From: CAVQJU01 sp963755195
GTDB lineage: Bacteria; Acidobacteriota; Vicinamibacteria; Vicinamibacterales; CAVVIG01
Assembly: GCA_963755195.1 (NCBI GenBank)
Contig: CAVWIZ010000001.1
Span: 372,001 to 436,000, forward strand
Length of the DNA stretch: 64,000 bases
Reading direction: 5' to 3'
Below the pieces are notes generated by a model, which was given only the letters and a program-made list of their open reading frames with translations, did not search any database and was not told the origin of the DNA. Positions 26,645 to 34,886 of this stretch are shown in pieces (within the stretch, counting starts at the first letter, position 1; each line of letters starts with the position of its first letter). A program made the translations under genes and the position numbers.

Positions 26645-26650
26645 TATAGT
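26645..26650 (+). promoter_or_regulatory. -10-like TATAGT, 6 nt before the aminotransferase start
   Basis: TATAGT ends six bases before the GTG at 26657 and no ribosome-binding site intervenes, predicting a leaderless mRNA. No -35 consensus at the usual spacing. Confidence 0.5.
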
Positions 26651-26656
26651 GGCAAA

Positions 26657-27877
26657 GTGAGCCCCTCGAACACCGCAAACCAGATACCCGTTGCACACCG
26701 CGTCAACACGTTCAGCTATGCGATTCGGAACGTGGTGGTCGAGGCCCAGCGTGTCGAAGCGACGGGCCGGCGCGTGCGCTATCTGAATATCGGCGACCCC
26801 AACGCCTTCGGGTTCAAGACGCCGCCTCACCTGATCGCCGCCGTCGAGCGGGCCATGCGCGACGGTCACAACGGGTACGGGCCGTCACCGGGCATCGCCC
26901 CGGCGCGTGAAGCCGTCGCCGCCGAGTACACCGGCCGCGGCTTCCCGGTGTCGGCCGATCGCGTCCTCATCACCGCCGGCACGTCGGAGGCGATCGACCT
27001 CGTTCTGAGCTCGATCGTCGACAGCGAGAGCGAAGTGCTCGTGCCGATGCCCACGTACCCGCTGTATACGGCGCTGCTGGCGAAGATCGACGCGCGTGCG
27101 CGGTACTATCGGACCGATCCGGCGCGTGGTTGGCTGCCTGATCTCGATCACCTCGAAAGTCTGGTGACCAAGGCGACGCGCGCACTGGTCGTCATCGACC
27201 CCAACAACCCGACGGGCGCGACGTATCCAACCTCGACGCGCCGCGCGCTGCTCGATTTCGCCGACCGGCACGGTCTCGTGATGCTCGCCGACGAAGTGTA
27301 CGGCGATCTCGGCTACGACGGCCCCATCGATCCGATCGGCAAGCTCGACCCGGACGCGGCCATCATCTCGTTCTCCAGCCTGTCGAAGGCGTATCTTGCG
27401 CCTGGATGGCGCACTGGCTGGATGGGGATTGGCCGCTCGCCGCGGCTCGACCCGGCGCTCGCCGCGATCAGAAAAATGTCGGACGCGCGGCTGTGCAGCA
27501 ACGTGCCGATGCAGTACGCCGTGGCGGAAGCGCTCCTGGGCGACCGGTCGCACCAACCGGTGTTCCGTGCGGCGCTCAAGACGCGCGCGACGCTGACCGC
27601 TCGACGTCTGTCGTCGATCCCCGGCATGACGTGCGCGCTCCCGGTGGCCGGCTTCTACGCGATGCCGAGACTCGCGCTGCCGCCGGGCCGCACCGACGAG
27701 GACTACATCCTCGGGCTCCTGCGTACAACGGGTGTCCTGTGTGTCTACGGGTCGGGCTTTGGCATGCCGGCCGAAGACGGCTCGTTTCGCGTGGTGTTCC
27801 TCGCCTCGCCCGAAGAACTCGACGACATCTACAACTTGATGACGGAGTTCACGGCGCAGTATCTCGGCAATTCCTGA
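26657..27877 (+). CDS. PLP-dependent aminotransferase (AlaA-like)
   Basis: Class I aminotransferase of 406 residues, similar to bacterial alanine transaminases. Recognised blocks are YLNIGDPNAFGFKTP, HNGYGPSPGI, VPMPTYPLY, IDPNNPTGA, LADEVYGDL, and the PLP-lysine SFSSLSKAYLAPGWRTGW. The start is GTG at 26657, directly preceded by a -10 box; the frame is open further upstream but that part is antisense to noncoding sequence. It is the first of a plus-strand run that continues with a Kbl-like enzyme 32 bp downstream, so both may handle small amino acids such as alanine, glycine or threonine breakdown products (inference). Confidence 0.9.
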   Translation: MSPSNTANQIPVAHRVNTFSYAIRNVVVEAQRVEATGRRVRYLNIGDPNAFGFKTPPHLIAAVERAMRDGHNGYGPSPGIAPAREAVAAEYTGRGFPVSADRVLITAGTSEAIDLVLSSIVDSESEVLVPMPTYPLYTALLAKIDARARYYRTDPARGWLPDLDHLESLVTKATRALVVIDPNNPTGATYPTSTRRALLDFADRHGLVMLADEVYGDLGYDGPIDPIGKLDPDAAIISFSSLSKAYLAPGWRTGWMGIGRSPRLDPALAAIRKMSDARLCSNVPMQYAVAEALLGDRSHQPVFRAALKTRATLTARRLSSIPGMTCALPVAGFYAMPRLALPPGRTDEDYILGLLRTTGVLCVYGSGFGMPAEDGSFRVVFLASPEELDDIYNLMTEFTAQYLGNS

Positions 27878-27909
27878 ACCTCGCCTGGCAAACTCTCGTA
27901 AACTTCGGC

Positions 27910-29094
27910 ATGCGCCGCGATCCGCTGGCCTACCTGACGACCGAGCTCAGCTCGCTCAAAGCGCAGGGCCTTTACAGGCCCCTCCGGATTCTCGAGGACG
28001 AGCAGAAACCCACGACGACGTTCGACCATCGCCAGGTGGTCAACCTCTCGTCGAACAACTACCTCGGCCTGACGACGCACCCGCGGCTGCGCGAGCGGGC
28101 GGTCGAGGCGATACGGCAATTCGGCGTCGGCACCGGCTCGGTGAGAACCATTGCCGGCACCATGGCGATTCACATGGAACTCGAACGGCGCCTCGCCGAG
28201 TTCAAGAAGACCGACGCCGTCGTCGTGTTTCAGAGCGGCTTCACGGCCAACGCCGGTACCGTCTCCGCGGTCCTCGGCAAAGACGACGTCGTCGTGTCGG
28301 ACGAGCTGAATCACGCGAGCATCATCGACGGGTGCCGCCTGAGCCGCGCCACGATCAAGGTCTTCCCCCATAAAGACGTGGACGCCGCCCGCAAGGTGCT
28401 GCAGTCGCTGCCGGCCACCCAGCGCGCCCTCCTCATCACCGACGGGGTCTTCAGCATGGACGGCGATCTCGGACCGCTGCCGGCCCTGTGCACGCTGGCC
28501 GAAGAGTACGGCGCCATCATGATGGTGGACGACGCGCACGCCAGCGGCGTCTTCGGGCAGAACGGCAGGGGGACGATCGATCACTACGGCGTCCACGGCC
28601 GGGTGGACATTCAGGTCGGCACGCTGTCGAAAGCCATCGGCGTCCTGGGCGGCTACGTCGCCGGCAGCCGCGCGCTCATCGAGTTCCTGTACCATCGCGC
28701 GCGCCCGTTTCTCTTTTCCACATCACACCCTCCGGCGGTGGCCGCCGCCTGCATCGCCGCGATCGATGTGCTGCTCGAGGAACCGCAGATCATCGATCGG
28801 CTGTGGGACAACACACGGTTCTTCAAAGCCGGCCTTACCGGCCTTGGATTCAACACCGGTGTCAGCGAAGGTCCGATCACGCCGGTGATCGTCGGTGACG
28901 GCGCGATGGCCATGACCCTGTCGGATCGTCTCTTCGAGGCCGGCGTCTTCGCGCAGGGCATCGCGTCTCCCACCGTGGCGGTGGGCAAGGCCCGCGTACG
29001 CACCATCGTCACCGCCACCCACACGCGCGACGAGTTGCAGTTTGCTCTGGACGCGTTCGGCGCGGTCGGCCGCGAACTGGGAATCGTGCATTGA
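27910..29094 (+). CDS. Glycine C-acetyltransferase / 2-amino-3-ketobutyrate CoA ligase family
   Basis: Alpha-oxoamine synthase (394 residues) that condenses an amino acid with an acyl-CoA. SNNYLGLTTHPRL, SDELNHASIIDG, DDAHASGVFGQNGRG and the PLP-lysine GTLSKAIGVLGGY are clear. Length and overall motif spacing fit Kbl (threonine degradation) better than BioF or serine palmitoyltransferase, but the acyl-CoA cannot be read from these motifs. ATG 27910 was chosen because the family N-terminus follows directly. The stop overlaps the start of the phosphatase gene by four bases (TTGA). Confidence 0.85.
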   Translation: MRRDPLAYLTTELSSLKAQGLYRPLRILEDEQKPTTTFDHRQVVNLSSNNYLGLTTHPRLRERAVEAIRQFGVGTGSVRTIAGTMAIHMELERRLAEFKKTDAVVVFQSGFTANAGTVSAVLGKDDVVVSDELNHASIIDGCRLSRATIKVFPHKDVDAARKVLQSLPATQRALLITDGVFSMDGDLGPLPALCTLAEEYGAIMMVDDAHASGVFGQNGRGTIDHYGVHGRVDIQVGTLSKAIGVLGGYVAGSRALIEFLYHRARPFLFSTSHPPAVAAACIAAIDVLLEEPQIIDRLWDNTRFFKAGLTGLGFNTGVSEGPITPVIVGDGAMAMTLSDRLFEAGVFAQGIASPTVAVGKARVRTIVTATHTRDELQFALDAFGAVGRELGIVH

Positions 29095-30263
29095 GAAAGA
29101 CCGGCCGGCTCCGCGATTGGCTCCATACGTACATCCGCGATCTGAAGGCCGAGGATCTGCAGCGGCTCTTTACGCGCGACACGCGCGAAGCCTACCAATT
29201 CTTCGCGCGCCACATCGACTCGAGGGAGCTCGAAGGCCTGCGGTGGCATCAGCGGGTGTTCGTCCACGTCCGGCTGTTTTTCACCGCGTTTACCATGAAG
29301 CTCTCGCCGGCGCGGCGCGTCGTGTATGCCGCGTCGATCATCCTGGCGGCCGTCGGGGTGTTCAATCTGATGCGCGTCCAGATGGCTCAGGCGAACCTCG
29401 GCGCGGTGCGCGTGTTCCTACCCGGGCTCAGGCTGCCGGACGGACTTGGGCTGCTGCTCGCCGCCTTCGTGCTCGTGAATCTGCTCGTTCTGCTCGAAGT
29501 GGCCGATCGCCTTTCGCTGAAGAACGACCTCGAGATCGCCCGCGAAATCCAGAAGGCGATGCTGCCGCCGGGCCGCTTTCGGGCGCCCGGCGTGGACGTC
29601 ATGGGACTGAGCCGCCCGGCCAACACGGTGGGCGGCGACTTCTACGAAATCCTGTCGCTCGGCGACGGCCGTGTGCTCACAGCCGTCGGCGACGTCGCCG
29701 GAAAAGGCAGCCCGGCGGCGCTGCTGATGGCGCTGCTGCTGGCGATGATGCGCACGCTCTCCGACGAGCGGCTCGCGCCGGCCGATCTCATGGCGCGACT
29801 CAACGTCCAGGTATGCCGCCAGGCCCCTGGCAGCCGCTTCATCACGCTGTTCTACTCGGTGTTCGACACCGCCACGGGCGAGCTGACGTACGTGAACGCC
29901 GGCCACACGCAACCGCTCGTTCTGCGCGCGGGTGGCGGCGTCGATCGGCTGCAGGACGGCGGCGTCGCGCTCGGCATGTTCGACCACTCGCTCTACAGCG
30001 CCGGCCGCGCGTCGCTTCAGCCGGAGGACATGCTCGCGGTCTACAGCGACGGCATCACCGAGGCGGAAAATCCAGCCGGCCTCCCCTTCGACGAGCAGGG
30101 GCTGGAAAACATCCTGCGGGCCGAACAGGGCAACAACGTGGCGGCCATCGGCGCCGCGGTCGTTCGCGCCGTCGAGCAGCACACCGCCGACATCCGGCTC
30201 GCCGACGATTTGACGCTCCTATTGCTTCGCCGCTCTACCGTGCCAGCGGCGGCCGGTGTCTAA
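29091..30263 (+). CDS. Membrane-anchored SpoIIE-type PP2C phosphatase
   Basis: 390 residues. An N-terminal cytosolic segment (about 1-70) is followed by two membrane spans (about 80-98 and 122-142), a short helix (LSLKNDLEIAREIQKAML) and a SpoIIE/RsbU phosphatase domain from about 165. Metal-binding aspartates lie in NTVGGDFYE, GDVAGKG, YSDGITEAENP and ADDLTLLLL. Such phosphatases normally dephosphorylate anti-sigma antagonists; no RsbV/RsbW partner is nearby. The start is TTG at 29091, overlapping the Kbl stop, so translation is probably coupled. Confidence 0.88.
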   Translation: MRKTGRLRDWLHTYIRDLKAEDLQRLFTRDTREAYQFFARHIDSRELEGLRWHQRVFVHVRLFFTAFTMKLSPARRVVYAASIILAAVGVFNLMRVQMAQANLGAVRVFLPGLRLPDGLGLLLAAFVLVNLLVLLEVADRLSLKNDLEIAREIQKAMLPPGRFRAPGVDVMGLSRPANTVGGDFYEILSLGDGRVLTAVGDVAGKGSPAALLMALLLAMMRTLSDERLAPADLMARLNVQVCRQAPGSRFITLFYSVFDTATGELTYVNAGHTQPLVLRAGGGVDRLQDGGVALGMFDHSLYSAGRASLQPEDMLAVYSDGITEAENPAGLPFDEQGLENILRAEQGNNVAAIGAAVVRAVEQHTADIRLADDLTLLLLRRSTVPAAAGV

Positions 30264-30272
30264 TAGTTATCA

Positions 30273-32999
30273 GTGGGGAACGGCTTCCGGCTCACCGCCC
30301 TAGCCATCTCGGTGTGCCTCTGCCTCGCTGTCGTGAGCGGCGCCCGAGCTCAGGTACAGCCCGCGCCCGAACCGCCAGCGCCCGGGGTTACAGACCCCGT
30401 ACACGCGCTGCTCGAGCAACTCAGGCCAGTGGTGCAGAACGGCGACCTGCTGGGTTACCTCGACCTGGTGGCGGGCACCGCCGACCGGGCGCGGGCGATC
30501 GATTTCGGCCGCTCGGAGATCCAACCCGGCGCCACACGCGCCGTGATCCAGGAACGAGATCGTATTCCCTTTGGCGCCAGCCTCGATCCCGGCGGTTACC
30601 GCCTCGTCGTAGACGTCTTCGTCGAATTCGGCAAACGCGCGAGGGTGGCGACGTGGCAACTCGACGTGCAGCGGCTGCGCGGCGTGTGGGCGATCATCGG
30701 CGCGGAGCGGCTGACGAGCGTCGAGAATCTGTACCAGCTCTCGGTCGACGAAACGAGGGAGTTCGACGCCGCCCATTTGACGATCAAGGCCCAAGACCTC
30801 GATGTGACGCTCGAAGCCGGCAACGTGTTTCTCGTGCCGGCCGGCGCGGGCGTCACGGGCCTGGTGCTCCTCGGCCGCGGTGAAATGCGCTTTCGCCCGA
30901 CGCCCGACACCGAGCGGGGCCAGGTCAAGATTTTCTGCGGCAGCGAGACGCTCGTCGCACGATTCGACGCGGCGTTTCTCCGGATCGATCCGTCAGATTT
31001 CGATCGTCTGGTGGCAAGCGATGCGCTCGAGGCCAGACCTGTCGATCCGCGCGACTTACGCAAAGCCAAGAAGCTATTCGCCGAAGACGCCCCGAAGTCG
31101 TACCAGCTTGGCCTCGGCGACCTCAGCACGGACTCGTGGTCGCTGCTGCCTGGCTTCGGGAATTTCGTCGGCGAAATCCACACGCGCCGCTTCGGCATAC
31201 TGACGTACACGCGCTCGAAGTCCGAGGCCGAAGACATCACGCTGTTTGACCGCATCAGGCGTCGCAACATCGCCGTGTACGCGTCGGAGGAAACGCTCGC
31301 CCGCCGCGGACCATCGTACAGCGACGACGACACGCGCGATTACGACGTCCTCGACTACAACATCGATCTCGCCGTCTCACCGGGCCGCCAGTGGCTCGAC
31401 GGGATGGCCAGCGTGCTGATCCGGGTGCGGGCGCCCATACTGAGCACGGTGTCGCTGCGGCTGGCCGACCCGCTCGTGGTGCGGTCGATCACGAACGATC
31501 GCTTCGGCCGGCTGTTCGGATTTCGCGTCACGCGCCAGAACGTGGTCGTCATCAACCTGCCTGGGGCGTTGACTCGCGACACGCTGACGACGATGACGTT
31601 CGTGTACGGCGGCCGCGTCGAGCCGCAGTCGGCCGACGGCGAAGCCGTGGGCGTGGCCGCCGCAGTGGGCAGCCCTCAGGACCCGCCCATCGAATCGTCG
31701 CCGGAAATCACCGCCGAGCCGAGCTTTCTCTACAGCAACCGCGTCGCGTGGTACCCGCAGGCCACGACGACCGACTACGCGACGGCCACCATGAAGATCA
31801 GCGTGCCCGCGCCGTACGAGGTCGTCGCGAGCGGCGCGCTCCAGCCCGGGTGGCCCCAGATCGCAGGCTCGAAGGACGACCAGAGCGAGCGGAAGATGTA
31901 CTCGTTCTCGGCGGAGCAACCTCTCCGGTATCTGGCCTTCATTGTCAGCCGGTTCGTGCACGCGAACGGGATGACGGTGGTCTTTCCGCCATTCGAGCGG
32001 CCCGACACGGGCGCGCCGAGAACCGGCCTCGACTACAACAGCCTGGCCATTTCGATCGAAGCCAACCCGCGGCAGACGGGGCGAGCGCAGAGTTTCGTGG
32101 AGCGGACGGCCAACATCGCGCAGTTCTACGCGTCACTTGTCAACGACGTGCCCTACCCCACGTTGACCATCGCGCTGGTCGAAGGCGACCTGCCGGGCGG
32201 TCACAGCCCGGCCTATTTCGCGCAGGTCTTCCAGCCGCTGCCAGCGAGCACGCTCACCTGGCGCAACGATCCGGCGGCGTTCGAGCGGTTTCCGGATTTT
32301 TTTCTCGCGCACGAGGTCGCGCACCAATGGTGGGGCCAGGCCGTCGGGTGGCGCAACTACCACGAACAATGGATCAGCGAAGGGTTCGCGCAGTACTTTG
32401 CGGCGCTCTACGCCCAGCACCAGCGCGGCGACAACGTGTTTGCCGGCGTCATGGGCCAGATGCGCCGCTGGGCGATGGACCGGTCGGATCAAGGGCCGGT
32501 GTACCTCGGCTATCGCCTGGGCCACATCAAGAACGACAGCCGCATCTTCCGCGCACTCGTCTACAACAAGAGCGCCTCGGTGCTGCACATGCTGCGACGA
32601 CTGGTGGGCGACGAGGCTTTCTTCCGGGGCGTGCGGCGCTTCTACGCAACCTCGCGGTTTCGCAAGGTGGGCACCACTGAATTTCAGAGGGCGGTCGAAA
32701 TCGAAGCCGGACGGCCGCTCGACCGGTTCTTCGACCGGTGGATTTTCGGATCGACCCTGCCGCGCCTGAGCGTCGATTACCGCGTCGACGGCGCCGAGCT
32801 CGTGGTCCACGTCGAGCAGCTCGGCGAGATTTTCGACGTCCCGATCTCGCTGACGCTGCAGTACGCGGACCGCCGGAAAGCGGAGGTGGTGATCGCGGTG
32901 ACCGAGGGGATCGTCGACCGGCGCATCCCGCTCACCGGCACGCTTCTGGATGTCGACATCAACAAGAACGACGGCACGCTGGCGGAATTTGTGAAGTAA
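30273..32999 (+). CDS. M1-family zinc metallopeptidase with large N-terminal region, exported
   Basis: 908 residues. A signal peptide (ALAISVCLCLAVVSGARA) leads to a region of about 330 residues without recognised domain, then an M1 aminopeptidase-like part. The gluzincin motif HEVAHQWWGQ is followed 18 residues later by the third ligand in ISEGFAQYF, and the C-terminal helical and beta domains (FDVPISLTLQYADRRKAEV) are present. The exopeptidase motif GxMEN is replaced by EGDLPGGHSPAY, as in a subset of bacterial M1-like proteins, so aminopeptidase activity is uncertain. The start is GTG 30273, 9 bp after the phosphatase. Confidence 0.85.
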   Translation: MGNGFRLTALAISVCLCLAVVSGARAQVQPAPEPPAPGVTDPVHALLEQLRPVVQNGDLLGYLDLVAGTADRARAIDFGRSEIQPGATRAVIQERDRIPFGASLDPGGYRLVVDVFVEFGKRARVATWQLDVQRLRGVWAIIGAERLTSVENLYQLSVDETREFDAAHLTIKAQDLDVTLEAGNVFLVPAGAGVTGLVLLGRGEMRFRPTPDTERGQVKIFCGSETLVARFDAAFLRIDPSDFDRLVASDALEARPVDPRDLRKAKKLFAEDAPKSYQLGLGDLSTDSWSLLPGFGNFVGEIHTRRFGILTYTRSKSEAEDITLFDRIRRRNIAVYASEETLARRGPSYSDDDTRDYDVLDYNIDLAVSPGRQWLDGMASVLIRVRAPILSTVSLRLADPLVVRSITNDRFGRLFGFRVTRQNVVVINLPGALTRDTLTTMTFVYGGRVEPQSADGEAVGVAAAVGSPQDPPIESSPEITAEPSFLYSNRVAWYPQATTTDYATATMKISVPAPYEVVASGALQPGWPQIAGSKDDQSERKMYSFSAEQPLRYLAFIVSRFVHANGMTVVFPPFERPDTGAPRTGLDYNSLAISIEANPRQTGRAQSFVERTANIAQFYASLVNDVPYPTLTIALVEGDLPGGHSPAYFAQVFQPLPASTLTWRNDPAAFERFPDFFLAHEVAHQWWGQAVGWRNYHEQWISEGFAQYFAALYAQHQRGDNVFAGVMGQMRRWAMDRSDQGPVYLGYRLGHIKNDSRIFRALVYNKSASVLHMLRRLVGDEAFFRGVRRFYATSRFRKVGTTEFQRAVEIEAGRPLDRFFDRWIFGSTLPRLSVDYRVDGAELVVHVEQLGEIFDVPISLTLQYADRRKAEVVIAVTEGIVDRRIPLTGTLLDVDINKNDGTLAEFVK

Positions 33000-33052
33000 G
33001 CCCGTCCGGGCTGCCTGGCGCACCCACCCTATTCGATATATTCTTGGTAGCG

Positions 33053-34882
33053 ATGGACACTGTCACGTTGACGATCGATGGCCGCCAGATCACCGTCGAC
33101 AAGGGCAAGACGGTGCTGCAGGCGGCGATCGAGAGCGGCATCTCCGTGCCCTACTACTGCTATCACCCCGGCATCGGCATCGACGGCTCGTGCCGCGTCT
33201 GCATCGTCAAGATCGAGAAGATGCCCAAGCTGCAGACATCCTGTTCGACGATCTGCGCGGACGGCATGGTGGTCAACACGCGCACGCCCGACGTCGTCGA
33301 TGCCCGGGCGGGCGTGTTCGAGTTTCTGCTCGTCAATCACCCGCTCGATTGCCCCGTCTGCGACAAGGGCGGCGAGTGTCCGCTTCAGGATTTTTCCTAC
33401 ACGTTCGGCCCCGACCAGAGCCGGATGGACTTTCCGCGGCGCGTGTTCGACGGCGAAGGCGTCAAGGGCGACGTCGATTTCGGACCGACGCTGATGCTCA
33501 ACCGCCAGCGCTGCATCCTGTGCACGCGCTGCGTCCGGTTCATGCGCGATGTGGAAGGCGACGCCCAGATCAACATCATCGATCGAGGCTACGGCAGCGA
33601 GATCGCGACGTTTCAGGAAGAAGGCGTCCACTCGCTGATGTCGGGCAACCTGATGGACGTCTGTCCCGTCGGCGCGATCACGACGCGCGACTATCGCTTC
33701 AAGTCGAGGCCCTGGGACAACCCGAAGGCCGTAGACACCATCTGCACGCTCTGCTCGAAAGGCTGCAATACAACCGCCTGGTTGAAAGCGAAGCCGGAGT
33801 GGGCGAAGGGCGCGCAGCTGATTCGCTTTACGCCGCGCATGAATCCCGAGGTGAACGGCTACTGGATGTGCGACATCGGCCGGTTCGAGTATCACTGGAT
33901 TGAAGGCGACGATCGCCTCCGGCAGCCACTCGTCAAAGATGCCACGGGTGCGCACCGACCGGTGCCCTGGCGCGACGCGCTGGCGACGCTGGTCGAACGC
34001 CTCGCCACCGCGGGCAGGGCGAACCCGGAAGGCGTACGGTTCCTGCTGTCCGCACACGCCTCGCACGAAGAGCTGTTTCTCTTCCGGCGCCTGGCTGAAG
34101 AGCTTATCGGGCATCTCAAGACGGTGACGGTGAGCTGGCGGACGACGCCAAAAATGCAGCCGCCGGGCGGCAAGTTCCTGGTGCCCGAGGTTGATGCGCC
34201 AAACGTCAGCGGTGCGCGGCTGTTCGGACTCGTCCCCGGCGGAACCGGCGATACCGGCGTCGCGGCTGTTGGTGACCTGCGGGCGGCGGTCGAAGCCGGG
34301 CAGGTGTCGGCGTTGTATGTCTTCGACCCGGGGCCCGGTGGCTCGCTCGGCCACACCACGGGCGCCGGAGATGACGATTGGATCGTCAGCGCGCGCGCTC
34401 GCGGCACGCTGCCGCTTCTGATCGTGCAGGGCGTGCTCATGACACAACTGGCACGCGCGGCCGATGTGGTCCTTCCGGGCGCATCCTATGTCGAGAAGGA
34501 CGCGTCTTACACCAACGACCAGGGTCGGCTCCAGGCGGCGGCGGCCGCCATCCCCCTTGTGGGCGACGCGATGGAAGACTGGCAGATTCTCGTGAACCTC
34601 GCCAAGGGTCTTGGCGTGCGGCTCGACTACGCCGACGCGGCGCAGGTGCGGGCCGACATCAGTCGCCGATTCGCCGGCGTCAAGGAGCTCGAAGGCATCA
34701 CGTCACTCGGGTTTGCGCGCCCGGTCGAAGCCCGCCACTGGCTGCAGGCGAGCAATCCGTCGGAACGGTGGAAATGGGATTTCATGTTCCAGGACCTGCC
34801 GCCCGTGAAAGGCACGGTCGATCCGTCGGCGCTACCGCCCATGCCAGTCGGCGCGATCCCGTTACGCGAGGTCAAATCGTAG
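33053..34882 (+). CDS. NuoG-like iron-sulfur / molybdopterin-fold oxidoreductase subunit
   Basis: 609 residues, like complex I subunit NuoG or the matching subunit of soluble dehydrogenases. The N-terminus holds a 2Fe-2S domain (YYCYHPGIGIDGSCRVC), the His-Cys3 4Fe-4S motif HPLDCPVCDKGGECPLQD, the CILCTRC...CPVGA binding region, then an N7-like CTLCSKGC and a molybdopterin oxidoreductase fold. No other nuo gene lies in the window, so it is either an isolated complex I subunit, as in split nuo loci, or part of another enzyme. It follows the M1 peptidase by 53 bp; TATATT ends ten bases before its ATG. dsbD starts 4 bp after its stop. Confidence 0.85.
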   Translation: MDTVTLTIDGRQITVDKGKTVLQAAIESGISVPYYCYHPGIGIDGSCRVCIVKIEKMPKLQTSCSTICADGMVVNTRTPDVVDARAGVFEFLLVNHPLDCPVCDKGGECPLQDFSYTFGPDQSRMDFPRRVFDGEGVKGDVDFGPTLMLNRQRCILCTRCVRFMRDVEGDAQINIIDRGYGSEIATFQEEGVHSLMSGNLMDVCPVGAITTRDYRFKSRPWDNPKAVDTICTLCSKGCNTTAWLKAKPEWAKGAQLIRFTPRMNPEVNGYWMCDIGRFEYHWIEGDDRLRQPLVKDATGAHRPVPWRDALATLVERLATAGRANPEGVRFLLSAHASHEELFLFRRLAEELIGHLKTVTVSWRTTPKMQPPGGKFLVPEVDAPNVSGARLFGLVPGGTGDTGVAAVGDLRAAVEAGQVSALYVFDPGPGGSLGHTTGAGDDDWIVSARARGTLPLLIVQGVLMTQLARAADVVLPGASYVEKDASYTNDQGRLQAAAAAIPLVGDAMEDWQILVNLAKGLGVRLDYADAAQVRADISRRFAGVKELEGITSLGFARPVEARHWLQASNPSERWKWDFMFQDLPPVKGTVDPSALPPMPVGAIPLREVKS

Positions 34883-34886
34883 GCGG

